Assembly (NCBI RefSeq): GCF_029278605.1
Contig: NZ_CP119572.1
Location: 2,108,001-2,172,000, forward strand
DNA: 64,000 nt
From: Cupriavidus sp. WKF15
Lineage (GTDB): Bacteria; Pseudomonadota; Gammaproteobacteria; Burkholderiales; Burkholderiaceae
Direction: 5' to 3'
Shown here: positions 43,880-52,503 of the stretch, piece after piece
Position numbering within the stretch: position 1 is the stretch's first letter
How the letters are laid out: each line of letters opens with the position of its first letter
Position numbers and translations under genes: made by a program
Notes under the pieces: generated by a model
What the model was told of the DNA's origin: nothing
Database searches by the model: none
Seen by the model: only the letters and a program-made list of their open reading frames with translations

Positions 43880-44101
43880 TTGGCTAAAGAAGAACTGGTG
43901 GAATTTGGCGGAAAGGTTTCGGAAGTCCTCCCGGATAGCCGCTTTCGCGTCACCCTGGAGAATGGCTTCGAGGTTTGGGCCTATTCGTCCGGGCGGCTCA
44001 AGAAGAATCGCATTCGTATTCTTGCGGGGGATCGCGTCACGCTCGAAATGTCGCCATACGATCTGACAAAGGGGCGCATCAACTATCGTCACAAGTCCTG
44101 A
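43880..44101 (+). CDS. infA: Translation initiation factor IF-1 (extra copy, TTG start)
   Basis: S1-type OB-fold protein of 73 aa (with the initiator read as Met, [20 protein letters not shown]), covering the whole IF-1 length including [20 protein letters not shown] and [19 protein letters not shown]. It binds the 30S A site during initiation. AAAGGAG lies 5 bases before a TTG start. It stands outside any ribosomal protein operon and carries substitutions such as [14 protein letters not shown] in place of the common AHTSGKMRKNRIRI, so it is probably an additional IF-1, as is known in Burkholderiales, and not the housekeeping copy. Confidence 0.9.
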   Translation: MAKEELVEFGGKVSEVLPDSRFRVTLENGFEVWAYSSGRLKKNRIRILAGDRVTLEMSPYDLTKGRINYRHKS

Positions 44102-44326
44102 GCGAATCCGGCGTTTCCGCGCTCCCGAAATAGCGACCACTGTTGACGCCACCATGGAATGGGCCATCTTCCTCTTCATCCAGGTCCGAACGAGAGTACA
44201 ACCTTTGGCTCCACATAGCACTCCCATCCACGAAGCAACAATACACGGCGCAAGCCAATAAGATCCGAGCTGCAAGATGCAGCGAGAAGAATCCTCCTGG
44301 CGCTACGCGCCGAGGTCCAGGCCTCG

Positions 44327-44590
44327 ATGACCGATCTTCAGCTTGGCAAGGCCCTCGGCACTGTAGAGCCGTCCGGGCTAGCCCACCATCTCCTGCTCCT
44401 GCAGGACCATGGACTGGTGGAGAAGACCCCAAATATAGCGTGGCGCCTGACAGATTCGAGCGATAGAGTTTCATTGACTACGGCGGGAAAGCTCCGTATA
44501 ACTGATTGTGCAGGATCTTCAAGCAGCCATGCCAACCGCATTGACTCGTCCGCTTCTACGGCGCGCGCGTCCTCAATGCCGTCTCCTTGA
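44327..44590 (+). CDS. Hypothetical protein, possible DUF2513-like remnant
   Basis: Frame of 87 codons starting MTDLQLGKALGTVEPSGLAH. The piece LAHHLLLLQDHGLVEKTPN and the later LTDSSDRVSLTTAGKLRITD resemble the helix-plus-wing layout of DUF2513-type proteins (short winged-helix proteins of mobile DNA). Upstream in the same frame ILLALRAEVQAS also fits. The end is low-complexity Ser/Ala and does not fit. It may be a decayed gene; confidence is low. Confidence 0.3.
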   Translation: MTDLQLGKALGTVEPSGLAHHLLLLQDHGLVEKTPNIAWRLTDSSDRVSLTTAGKLRITDCAGSSSSHANRIDSSASTARASSMPSP

Positions 44591-44831
44591 TCTTCTCGCT
44601 GCGCCGCACTTATTGAGGCGTGGATTGCTGCAAGACAACCACGGAGACGAGTACATCCTTGATCCCGAATACCTGGAGCGTGGTAACCCCGTGCATCGCA
44701 ACGCAAAGCGTGCGAATCCACGCATCAGCCACCATTGGTTAGCCTGCTTCTCTTCTATTCCGCCATCTCTCACCCGGGATAGCTGAACCGCTGACTGTAG
44801 AGAAAAGCCTTTCATTTACGGAGGGAAGCGT

Positions 44832-45008
44832 GTGTTGGCAGTCTACTCTTCCAGTTTTATCTTATTTGTCCTCTCGCAGTTACTTGAGTGGAACCGACGA
44901 CGAAGCGAAATGCCGAGCAGAACGCTCCAATGGCTGAGTGCGGTCACCTACTCCACCTCATTACTGGTGATGGTATGTACCGTTGCAAAGATGGTCATAA
45001 CAAACTAA
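44832..45008 (+). CDS. Small two-helix membrane protein
   Basis: A 58-aa frame with a GTG start at 44832 and an excellent ribosome site GGAGGG at 44820-44825, 6 bases upstream. The product (VLAVYSSSFILFVLSQLLEW, then a basic loop NRRRSEMPSR, then LSAVTYSTSLLVMVCTVAKM) would span the membrane twice with the positive loop inside. Function unknown. It fills most of an otherwise empty stretch. Confidence 0.5.
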   Translation: MLAVYSSSFILFVLSQLLEWNRRRSEMPSRTLQWLSAVTYSTSLLVMVCTVAKMVITN

Positions 45009-45036
45009 GACATGCGCTGGTTGACGAGCGCCAACC

Positions 45037-45309
45037 ATGCGGGCACGAATGAGTTGGCTGTGCCAGGAATATCGAGGCATGTACATACATGTCGCGGCAT
45101 TCGAGGCTGCCCGCGATTCTATTCGCACGGGCGCTCCTGGGCCGAAATGGGGCTATATGATGGCCATCCGCTATACAGTGGACAGGGACGATCGAATGTT
45201 TTGTGAATCATTCGACGAAGAGGATGATTACTACACGCGCACGGCGGCCGAGCAGGCAGCCGTCCACTATGGAAAACTCGCTGTCGATATTATTCATGGC
45301 TTGGCTTGA
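45037..45309 (+). CDS. Small hypothetical protein, member of the 43.5-46.5 kb set
   Basis: Protein of 90 aa. It starts near WLCQEYRGMYIHVAAFEAAR (compare YKGFDIYPLVYKF at 45483 and YKGFRVSARVRH at 46460), has a middle strand GYMMAIRYTVDRDDRM, and an Ala-rich helix AAEQAAVHYGKLAVDIIHGL. The repeated Y-x-G-x-x-I start and helix-with-Gly end point to one divergent family. Two ATGs (45037, 45049) are possible starts. Function unknown. Confidence 0.6.
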   Translation: MRARMSWLCQEYRGMYIHVAAFEAARDSIRTGAPGPKWGYMMAIRYTVDRDDRMFCESFDEEDDYYTRTAAEQAAVHYGKLAVDIIHGLA

Positions 45310-45482
45310 GGCGCAGCCGTGTGTCGCCTTGAAGAGGCACAAGCCGATTCCATGAGTTGTTCCGCAGCGACTCAGACAAGACATAAAGTAAGGCCACCGC
45401 GGATAGTCTCAAATCTTGATGGAATACCCGAACGACGTCGCGAAAAGCGACGTACAGGAACCTGCCCACACTTGGAGTGACG

Positions 45483-45767
45483 ATGGACAACTATCCCGCA
45501 GCAAACTACAAGGGCTTTGATATCTACCCGTTGGTCTATAAATTCGACGCACCTCGCAAATGGCACGAGCGCCGGCCAGACCGCTCATACAGTGCGTCCG
45601 TGGTCATCTGCCGGGAAGGTGAACCACCTGGCGGCACGAGCGCGCGCGTGTTCCACGTTCCAGATATGCACTGGTCTGACCTAGGGTTAGCGAAGCGTGC
45701 GGCCATGCAACACGGCGAACACATTATCGAAGGCCAAGTCGCAGGTGAGTCGCTAGCCGGTCTTTGA
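45483..45767 (+). CDS. Small hypothetical protein, member of the 43.5-46.5 kb set
   Basis: Protein of 94 aa. Layout: NYKGFDIYPLVYKFDAPRKW, then the strand YSASVVICREGEPPGG, then ARVFHVPDMHWSDLGLAKRA and a closing helix AAMQHGEHIIEGQVAG. This is the clearest member of the set and resembles small orphan proteins widely seen in Cupriavidus and Burkholderia genomes. The start is the ATG at 45483 rather than the GTG 6 bases earlier. Soluble, function unknown. Confidence 0.65.
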   Translation: MDNYPAANYKGFDIYPLVYKFDAPRKWHERRPDRSYSASVVICREGEPPGGTSARVFHVPDMHWSDLGLAKRAAMQHGEHIIEGQVAGESLAGL

Positions 45768-45895
45768 TCGAAGACGCCGAAACCCTTCTTCAGAATAAGA
45801 CTTACCTACAGACGCATACTCCTGACGAAAAGCAGGAGTGCGCCCTATGGCCGCAAAGACGCGCGTTTCAGGTGGATTGCTTCAGCCGAGGCTCG

Positions 45896-46138
45896 CTACT
45901 TACCTTCGTCCGGCACGTTGTACATCTCGCGTAGCTGGCTAGCGAACGGGCGGATCGCCTCTACGCACGCGGCGCTGTTGCCGCCCTCCATAGTTGACAG
46001 ATTCCAGTTGCAGCCTCCTGCATCCGCGGCATGCCAGAACACGTCGCCAAAGCAAGCGCCCTCGCATTCAGAGAATTTTTCCTGTTCCGCACGAAGCATG
46101 GCGCGCAGTTCGGCCTTGTTCTTGATCTGTCTTGACAT
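45896..46138 (-). CDS. Small hypothetical protein
   Basis: Protein of 80 aa (MSRQIKNKAELRAMLRAEQE onward) with three Cys residues, in SECEGACFGDVFWHAADAGG and GGCNWNLSTMEGGNSAACVE. A GGGGGAGA ribosome site precedes the ATG at 46136-46138. The second half, CNWNLSTMEGG followed by a helix, is a pattern I recall from unnamed Burkholderiales proteins. Function unknown. It is probably cotranscribed with the gene at 46191-46460. Confidence 0.65.
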   Translation of the reverse strand: MSRQIKNKAELRAMLRAEQEKFSECEGACFGDVFWHAADAGGCNWNLSTMEGGNSAACVEAIRPFASQLREMYNVPDEGK

Positions 46139-46190
46139 GATGTCTCCCCCTTTCTCTTTCGATCTGAGCCTGTGGCATGGCCGACGCGGG

Positions 46191-46460
46191 CTACCTCGCC
46201 TTGACGAACGTCGACATACCGTCGATCGCGTCCCTGGCTGACGACAAGGCCAGCGCGATGGCAGCATGCGGCGCGCTTGCGAAATGCTGGATCATGGGTG
46301 GCAACTGTCTGCGAGAACCCATTCCTGTACTAACTTGTGTGATCGTTACGGTAGCGAGGAAGCGCGGCTCAACCAAGTCGCCGCCGGGGACTGCACCGGG
46401 TACGTGACGCACCCTCGCAGATACCCGGAAGCCTTTGTAGATTGCGTTGTTCTGAGACAT
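46191..46460 (-). CDS. Small hypothetical protein, member of the 43.5-46.5 kb set
   Basis: Protein of 89 aa. It begins MSQNNAIYKGFRVSARVRHV, has the strand FLATVTITQVSTGMGSRR, and closes with the helix PHAAIALALSSARDAIDGM. The YKGF start and the Ala-rich helix ending in I-D-G match the plus-strand protein at 45483 (YKGFDIYP and HIIEG). GGAGA lies about 7 bases before the ATG. It lies upstream of the 45896-46138 gene on the same strand. Confidence 0.62.
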   Translation of the reverse strand: MSQNNAIYKGFRVSARVRHVPGAVPGGDLVEPRFLATVTITQVSTGMGSRRQLPPMIQHFASAPHAAIALALSSARDAIDGMSTFVKAR

Positions 46461-46715
46461 GTTGGTCTCCTTTCATCACCGAGCATACGCGGATAAGCCG
46501 GGACGTGTCCGATTTACTTTCGGCGACAAGGCTAGCAATGTCATCGCGAGCCTTTGCCTCTCCATAATCAAACGCTGCATCGATGCTGCTCAACCATAGG
46601 CACCCAGCAATTTGACCGTCAAACTTCCTGGAGCAGTTCGGGCTTCCCCTTCTCGTTCAGGCCGCGTAACGTACGTTTCCGGGAGCGCATCGACACGGTC
46701 GATCCGAAGCGGCAG

Positions 46716-47234
46716 TCATAGCCATCTGAAATTCGGCATCAGATCGCTATGCTCGTCGACCCCGACGCCGCCCAGTTCGTTGATGAGCTGCTTCAGGGCT
46801 TCCTTCGATCGCGAATCGCAACTGACGCTCATCAGCAATTGGCCCGGTGCAAGGTGCGCATTCTGCCGCCACAGTGCAAGGCGACCAATCTTGCCGCCGA
46901 CCAATCCGCAGAGCCACCATCCGATCATCGCGCCAAGCGTGACAGCACCAACATACGCAACTGCAGTGGCACCGGCGCCGGCGGAAACGCCGTATCTGAA
47001 GACGACGAGCGCGCCGACGAACGCGCCGATAAAAATTCCCGTGATCGCCGCCTCTTCGCGGTACGTAGTCTGACCGAGGTCGATCGTCGGCAATCCGTCG
47101 ATGGGCTGATTGTCTCGCTGGACAAACCACGGCCCTGCGACGAGTGCCTGGGTACTGGCCAAATCGCCCAATCGCGCTTGTGCCAGTTGCGCGGTGGCGG
47201 TGTCTCTCAGACTGAAATACAGGAGCGTACGCAT
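46716..47234 (-). CDS. Hypothetical membrane protein with two glycine-rich helices
   Basis: Protein of 172 aa. A soluble N-terminus MRTLLYFSLRDTATAQLAQA is followed by two hydrophobic segments, AAITGIFIGAFVGALVVFRY and VAYVGAVTLGAMIGWWLCGL, and a soluble end with AHLAPGQLLMSVSCDSRSKE and a helix. The layout (short ferredoxin-like ends around a Gly-rich membrane hairpin) resembles general-stress or DUF1269-like membrane proteins, but I cannot confirm a family. GAGGT precedes the ATG. Confidence 0.7.
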   Translation of the reverse strand: MRTLLYFSLRDTATAQLAQARLGDLASTQALVAGPWFVQRDNQPIDGLPTIDLGQTTYREEAAITGIFIGAFVGALVVFRYGVSAGAGATAVAYVGAVTLGAMIGWWLCGLVGGKIGRLALWRQNAHLAPGQLLMSVSCDSRSKEALKQLINELGGVGVDEHSDLMPNFRWL

Positions 47235-47253
47235 GAAGTTACCTCACGCAATC

Positions 47254-47577
47254 TCAATTTCCATTTCTGACGAGCCGGCGGATGCTTGCTTGCTTACTGC
47301 GACCGATGCTCCTGATGGCCCTGGTTCGGGTGCAGGACGGTGACCGCAGGTCGGGCCAGCCTTCGTTGACGGCGCGATCCCAGTCAATCAGCAGCGTGAT
47401 TGCCTGACGCCATCTGGGCGCTGCCAATCGCATGACTCCGAATCGCTGGGTGTTTCCCTTCGGCGGCCTGCCGACCTGGCAGTCGCGTAGAAGGCGTGTG
47501 ATATGTATGGCCCGGTAAGTGGTCTCTGCAGATTCTTTCGGCACGATATGTTCCTTCATCGCCTGCCAGGCTGGCAT
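47254..47577 (-). CDS. Hypothetical protein (uncertain)
   Basis: Frame of 107 codons. The first two thirds (MPAWQAMKEHIVPKESAETT, then RAIHITRLLRDCQVGRPPKG and RFGVMRLAAPRWRQAITLLI) look protein-like and helical; the last third is Arg-rich and less so. No clear ribosome site. I do not recognise a family. It could be a decayed fragment. Confidence 0.35.
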   Translation of the reverse strand: MPAWQAMKEHIVPKESAETTYRAIHITRLLRDCQVGRPPKGNTQRFGVMRLAAPRWRQAITLLIDWDRAVNEGWPDLRSPSCTRTRAIRSIGRSKQASIRRLVRNGN

Positions 47578-48199
47578 AGTGACGGCAGTGTTGAAAAATT
47601 GTCACCGTTGTGGACAGCGATCTTCCATTGCCGGCGGGAAATCATTTCCACCCATATCGCATTGCTGGAGATCGTTACGGCATCGTCATCACGATGAGAG
47701 CACGGCTCCGCCAACCTGAAACGCGGAAGTGCAGCAACGAAGGCGGAAACCAACCTTGCGATCGGTCTTGCGGAGAAGAGTCGCCCTTGCCAGACATCGG
47801 TTGCATCGATCCTGGCGAAAGACTGGCTTGCCTGGCTACTGGGGGACTGGGCGAACGGCGGTCGCCGCGTGGCATCTTGCATGAATGTTCCAGGAATCCC
47901 CATGAGTGACTTCAGGAGTCACCAGTCCTAAGACGTCATCGAGGGGGAAAGCCCGGAAACGAGTGATAGGCGGACCAGAAGCACTTCGCTTCTGAAACGC
48001 TGCATCTAACAGTATAGGGGGGCGATGCACACCGTCCTAACCCGCTTACAAAATTGGTCAGGCAGGCGCTGCGTCACGCATCTGCGGTGCCCGCTAGCGC
48101 GGACCGCTCGTCCGCTTCTGGCGCTACACTTAATCGGATGGCCGGCGCCGTTCCCGCGGCCGACACCGTCTCCGCCTCCACGTCGACACAAGGTCAGAA
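47578..48199. other. Stretch without a supported gene
   Basis: About 620 bases. Overlapping frames on both strands (for example 47556-47903 minus and 47610-47909 plus) have no family resemblance or ribosome sites. The base composition is similar to that of neighbouring remnants. I see no RNA gene. Confidence 0.35.
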
Positions 48200-48361
48200 A
48201 TGAACCGCCTTCGATACTCGGTGAATCTGTCCTATGAGATCCTGGATCCCACAGGAGAAGCAATTGGAATGCCGCCGATGTCGGGGCAGGAACTTCCAGG
48301 ACTGCTTGCCCTTGATCCAGCGCAAAGCAGGCGCAGCCCTTCATTGCTATTCACAATCTAA
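48200..48361 (+). CDS. Short hypothetical protein (uncertain)
   Basis: A 53-aa frame from the ATG at 48200: MNRLRYSVNLSYEILDPTGE, then AIGMPPMSGQELPGLLALDP and a short tail. AAGGTC lies about 5 bases upstream. The regular alternation LRYSVNLSYEILD suggests a true beta strand followed by a loop, so this may be a small gene or the start of a truncated one. No family recognised. Confidence 0.3.
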   Translation: MNRLRYSVNLSYEILDPTGEAIGMPPMSGQELPGLLALDPAQSRRSPSLLFTI

Positions 48362-48387
48362 GTGCCCGCCTTTTGGGGGAGCCGCCC

Positions 48388-48721
48388 ATGTACGCGATCG
48401 TCGAAACCCGTCGTGGCAAGTTGCGAGGCCTCCGGCGTGATGGCGTGTACGCGTTCAAGGGTATTCCATATCCTGCCCCACCGTTCAGCATTAAAAGACT
48501 AAGAAGGCCGCAATCCGCAGCACCCGGGAGTGGCGTAAGGGATGCGCTCTCGCATTGGCCTGACACCGCCACAGTCGCTCGCCGACGCGATGCACCAGGC
48601 CCTGGGTTGCGTTCGCCGCCAATGGCGCGATTGCGGCTGGCCCACCTACAATCCGGTCCACAGGTCAACGATGCGCCTCGACACGCCGTCTGCCCTCGTA
48701 CACGATCCGTTGGCCCGTTAG
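48388..48721 (+). pseudogene. Carboxylesterase (type B) gene with large internal deletion
   Basis: The first 50 or so codons read MYAIVETRRGKLRGLRRDGV and YAFKGIPYPAPPF, the N-terminus of the carboxylesterase/lipase (PF00135) family. From about 48570 a different frame gives ADAMHQALGCVRRQWRDCGW, PTYNPVHRSTMRLDTPSALV and HDPLAR before a stop, which is the family's C-terminal end. The central 400 or so residues, including the Gly-x-Ser-x-Gly nucleophile, are missing. The two ends thus bracket one deletion plus a frame change. It cannot be active. Confidence 0.75.
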
Positions 48722-48791
48722 GCTAGCGCTCTGGCACGGCGTGCATTAGTACGTTGTACGGCTGGTCTCCCCCAACAACTTGGCCCACAGC

Positions 48792-49373
48792 ATGTCCAAG
48801 CGTATCGTGATCATCCAGGGGCATCCAGACCCATCGGGCCATCACTTGCTGCATGCACTGGCCGACGCCTACGCTCAAGGCGCGACCACGGCGGGACACG
48901 TCGTACGGCGCATCGAGGTGGCGAAGCTCGACTTCCCGCTTCTTCGCACGCAGGCTGAGTTCGAGACTGGCATATTGCCTCCCGCTTTGGAGCAGCCAAG
49001 GGAGGACATGCGCTGGGCGGAGCATTGGGTCTTTCTGTTTCCGCTGTGGCACGGAACCATGCCGGCGCTGTTCAAGGGTTTTCTCGAACACATCTTTCGG
49101 CCCGGCTTTGCCATGGATTACAAGAAGAAAGGGATCCCCAGACGATTGCTCGCCGGCCGCTCGGCACGCATCGTCGTGACCATGGGAATGCCGGCACTGC
49201 TGTATCGCTGGTACTTTGGCGCACACGGAGTTCGCGGCTTCGAGCGAAGTGTGCTGAGTTTCGCCGGGATCAAGCCAATCCGCGAGAACCTGTATGGGCT
49301 TACCTTTGCCAACGAGAGAACATGTACCCGTTGGATGGAGAACATGCGTGAAAATGGTGCGCGCGGGAACTGA
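48792..49373 (+). CDS. NAD(P)H-dependent FMN oxidoreductase, flavodoxin-like fold
   Basis: Quinone/flavin reductase of the KefF/MdaB/NQO1 type, 193 aa. The flavin loop is IIQGHPDPSGHHLLHALADA; a second block is WVFLFPLWHGTMPALFKGFL followed by EHIFRPGFAM, typical of this family. It ends with a long C-terminal helix region. It reduces quinones or nitro-compounds with NAD(P)H in the cytoplasm. I chose the ATG at 48792; a TTG 12 bases upstream is the alternative. It stands alone. Confidence 0.85.
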   Translation: MSKRIVIIQGHPDPSGHHLLHALADAYAQGATTAGHVVRRIEVAKLDFPLLRTQAEFETGILPPALEQPREDMRWAEHWVFLFPLWHGTMPALFKGFLEHIFRPGFAMDYKKKGIPRRLLAGRSARIVVTMGMPALLYRWYFGAHGVRGFERSVLSFAGIKPIRENLYGLTFANERTCTRWMENMRENGARGN

Positions 49374-49647
49374 CCGGAGCGTGGCAGACCCATGCGGCCC
49401 ATTTGCTACAGCTGGGCGGCTGCAAATCTGCAACGGCGGGCTAACGGATAGGCAACGCGTCAATTAATTGCCTGGCTGGGAAGCCGGCGGGTTGATCCAT
49501 CCAGGCTGGCCACTTTGAAATCTCCAGCCGCGCATTATATATGCCCCCACGTTTCCGCTTGCGCCGTGTCAAGGCTGTTCGCGCGCCAGTGCCTATGGTG
49601 AATCGTTGCCCGTTGTCGCGACTGCGGGGCGCCTGCGGACCTTCGTC

Positions 49648-52365
49648 ATGAGCATCAGAAACCTCGAGAGCTTGTTCCGTCCCCGCTCGGTGGCCGTCAT
49701 TGGGGCCACCGAGCGGCCGCATAGCGTTGGCGCCACCGTGCTGGCAAATCTGCGCAACGGTGGCTTCGCCGGCGCCGTTCTGGCGGTGAATCCCAAGTAT
49801 CGCACGCTCGGGACCGAGCCCTGCTATCCCGCCGTTGATGCCTTGCCGTGTCAACCGGACCTTGCCGTGATCTGCACACCGCCAGCCACCGTGCCGGCCC
49901 TGATTGAAGCACTGGGGCGCCGCGGCACGCGGGCCGCGATCGTGCTGAGCACAGGCCTGGCCGTCCTGGCCAATCAGCCGCAACAGCCACATGAAGATCT
50001 GCGGCAGCAGATGTTGGATGCCGCCCGGCCATACCTGCTGCGCATCCTCGGGCCAAACTGCATTGGCCTGATCTCGCCTACCCTCGGCCTGAATGCCAGC
50101 TTCGCCCCCGGCGACGGCCTACCCGGCACGCTGGCGTTCGCCACCCAGTCCGGCGCGCTGGCCACCGCGGTGCTTGACTGGGCCCGCCCTCGCCAGATCG
50201 GTTTCTCGCACTTCATCTCCCTTGGCGACAGCGCGGACGTGGATGTGGCCGACGTGCTCGATTACCTCTCGGGCGACCCCGGCACGCGGGCGATCCTGCT
50301 CTATGTGGAAGCCATCCGGAATGGCCGGAGGTTCATGTCAGCTGCACGTGCGGCAGCTCGCAGCAAGCCCATTGTGATCGTCAAAGCTGGCCGCGCGCCC
50401 GAGGGTGCGCGCGCGGCCGCCTCGCACACCGGCGCGCTAGCCGGTCGCGACGACATCTATGACGCGGCGATCCGCCGCGCCGGCATGCTGCGCGTCGCTT
50501 CCACCGAGGACCTCTTCGACGCCGTGGAAACGCTGGCCAGGGCCCGGCCGGTCTATGGGAACCGGCTCGCGATCATCACCAACGGTGGCGGAGCCGGCGT
50601 CATGGCGACCGATGCGCTGATTGGGCTCGGCGGCAAGCTGGCCACCTTGACCGCCGACAGGCTGGCCGTACTCGACGGCGGGCTGCCGCCAACGTGGTCC
50701 CGCGCTAACCCTATTGACATCATCGGCGATGCGCCGGTGACCCGATACCTGCACGCATGCGATGCGCTCAGCCGCGCGACCGAGGCCGACGCGGTGCTGC
50801 TGCTGCATGCGCCGACAGCGATCGTCCCAAGCGACGAAATCGCCACCGCGGTCGTTTCAGCCAGCCAGGAAGACGACCTGCCGCTATTCACCAGTTGGCT
50901 GGGGGGTGATTCCGTAGTACGTGCGCGCCAGCTTTGCAGGCACGCCGGCATCCCGACTTATGACACGCCGGAGCAGGCAGTGATGGGCTTCCTGCAGGCA
51001 GCCGAGTACAGGCGCAACCAGCAATTGCTGATGCAGACGCCGCCATCCGTGACAGATGACTTCCAGCCCGACCGCCAGCAGGTCCGTGACATCGTCGACA
51101 CTGCGCTAGCGCAAGGGCGAGCCATGCTGTCGGAGCAGGAAAGCAAAGCGATTCTGGCCGCCTATGGCATTCCCATAGTCCAGACGCTGGTTGCGCCAGA
51201 CGCCGACGGCGCCGCCGCGCTGGCCATTTCCCTGGGTTTTCCAGTTGCACTCAAGATCGACTCTCCGGACATCACGCACAAGTCTGACGTGGGCGGCGTC
51301 CTGCTGGACTTGCCCGACGCTGCCGCCGTGCGGGCCGCCGCACGGACCATGTCGGCGAGAATCAGCTGCCTACGCCCGACCGCGCGCCTCGCAGGCTTCA
51401 CCGTCCAGCCCATGGCGAACCGTAACGCGGGCATCGAACTGATCGTGGGCATGGTTGCCGATCTCGTATTCGGTCCGGTCATCCTGTTCGGCCATGGCGG
51501 TACGGCCGTGTCCCAGATTCGTGACCACGCCATCGGCCTGCCACCACTGAATACCGTCCTGGCCGCCGAGCTGGTGCAACGTACGCGGGTGGCGTGCCTG
51601 CTCGCCGGCTACCGCGACAAGCCTTCGGCCGATCTGGAGGCATTGAATGCTGCCCTGGTGCGCGTGTCGGCACTGGTGTGCGACGTGCCGGAAATCGCCG
51701 AACTCGACATCAACCCGCTGCTGGCCGGCCCGGCCGGCGTGCTTGCGCTGGACGCCCGCATCGGCATCCACATGGCACAGGGTGCCGCGCAGGACCGGCT
51801 CGCCATCCTGCCCTACCCCAAGGAGCTGGAAGAACGCATCACATGGAACGGCACACCCTTGATGCTGCGTCCCATCCGCCCGGAAGACGAGCCCGCCATG
51901 CGAGCATTCTTTGAACAGCTCACGTCCGATGACATCCACACGCGCTACTTCTGCAGCTTCCGCGACCCCGGCCATCCCAGGCTGGCCCGCATGACCCAGA
52001 TCGACTATGCGCGCGAGATGTCTTTAGTGGCGGTGTCCGATGGTCATGAGGGTGGCCCGCACATCCTCGGTGAAGTGCGCGCCGCGGCAGATCCGGACAA
52101 TGCCGTCGCCGAACTCGGCGTGGTGGTCCGTTCCGACTGCCAAGGCAAGGGACTCGGGACGTTGCTCCTGCAGCGACTCATCGCCACGTGCCGTGCTCGC
52201 GGCACTCGGACGCTGGAGGGCTATGTGCTGTCCGGTAATCGCCCCATGCTGGACCTAGCCCGCCGTGCGGGCTTTTCGGTGAGCGCCGAGGCAGGCGCGG
52301 ATGCCGTCCGCATCCGTCTGGAGCTGGGTCGCGCTGTCGCTCCTGGGTCCAATCCAGGCACTTGA
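49648..52365 (+). CDS. Pat-type protein acetyltransferase: acyl-CoA synthetase (NDP-forming)-like plus GNAT
   Basis: Protein of 905 aa. Domains: CoA-binding Rossmann part (residues 1-130, LFRPRSVAVIGATERPHSVG), two succinyl-CoA-synthetase-like domains (150-440, with ILGPNCIGLISP and FATQSGALATAVLDW), an ATP-grasp part (about 480-700, SEQESKAILAAYGIP, FPVALKIDSPDITHKSDVGG), and a C-terminal GNAT domain (730-895, with VRSDCQGKGLGTLLLQRLIA). It matches PatZ/YfiQ-like lysine acetyltransferases that modify enzymes such as acetyl-CoA synthetase. The ATG at 49648 starts the conserved part. It is an orphan here. Confidence 0.92.
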   Translation: MSIRNLESLFRPRSVAVIGATERPHSVGATVLANLRNGGFAGAVLAVNPKYRTLGTEPCYPAVDALPCQPDLAVICTPPATVPALIEALGRRGTRAAIVLSTGLAVLANQPQQPHEDLRQQMLDAARPYLLRILGPNCIGLISPTLGLNASFAPGDGLPGTLAFATQSGALATAVLDWARPRQIGFSHFISLGDSADVDVADVLDYLSGDPGTRAILLYVEAIRNGRRFMSAARAAARSKPIVIVKAGRAPEGARAAASHTGALAGRDDIYDAAIRRAGMLRVASTEDLFDAVETLARARPVYGNRLAIITNGGGAGVMATDALIGLGGKLATLTADRLAVLDGGLPPTWSRANPIDIIGDAPVTRYLHACDALSRATEADAVLLLHAPTAIVPSDEIATAVVSASQEDDLPLFTSWLGGDSVVRARQLCRHAGIPTYDTPEQAVMGFLQAAEYRRNQQLLMQTPPSVTDDFQPDRQQVRDIVDTALAQGRAMLSEQESKAILAAYGIPIVQTLVAPDADGAAALAISLGFPVALKIDSPDITHKSDVGGVLLDLPDAAAVRAAARTMSARISCLRPTARLAGFTVQPMANRNAGIELIVGMVADLVFGPVILFGHGGTAVSQIRDHAIGLPPLNTVLAAELVQRTRVACLLAGYRDKPSADLEALNAALVRVSALVCDVPEIAELDINPLLAGPAGVLALDARIGIHMAQGAAQDRLAILPYPKELEERITWNGTPLMLRPIRPEDEPAMRAFFEQLTSDDIHTRYFCSFRDPGHPRLARMTQIDYAREMSLVAVSDGHEGGPHILGEVRAAADPDNAVAELGVVVRSDCQGKGLGTLLLQRLIATCRARGTRTLEGYVLSGNRPMLDLARRAGFSVSAEAGADAVRIRLELGRAVAPGSNPGT

Positions 52366-52503
52366 GGTGTGTCAAGCCCGCCGGGCGTGCGCGATCTACC
52401 CTCCAGTCAAGGAATGGCACTATGCCGCCCCTCACCGCCGAACGCGAGGTTGCGAGCATGTACCAAAGGATTCTGGTCGCGACCCGCTGAGGAGAGCCAC
52501 CCC

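Noticed and set aside
44508..44786. 92-codon plus-strand frame after the DUF2513-like piece
   Set aside because: No ribosome site and no family resemblance; probably part of decayed DNA.
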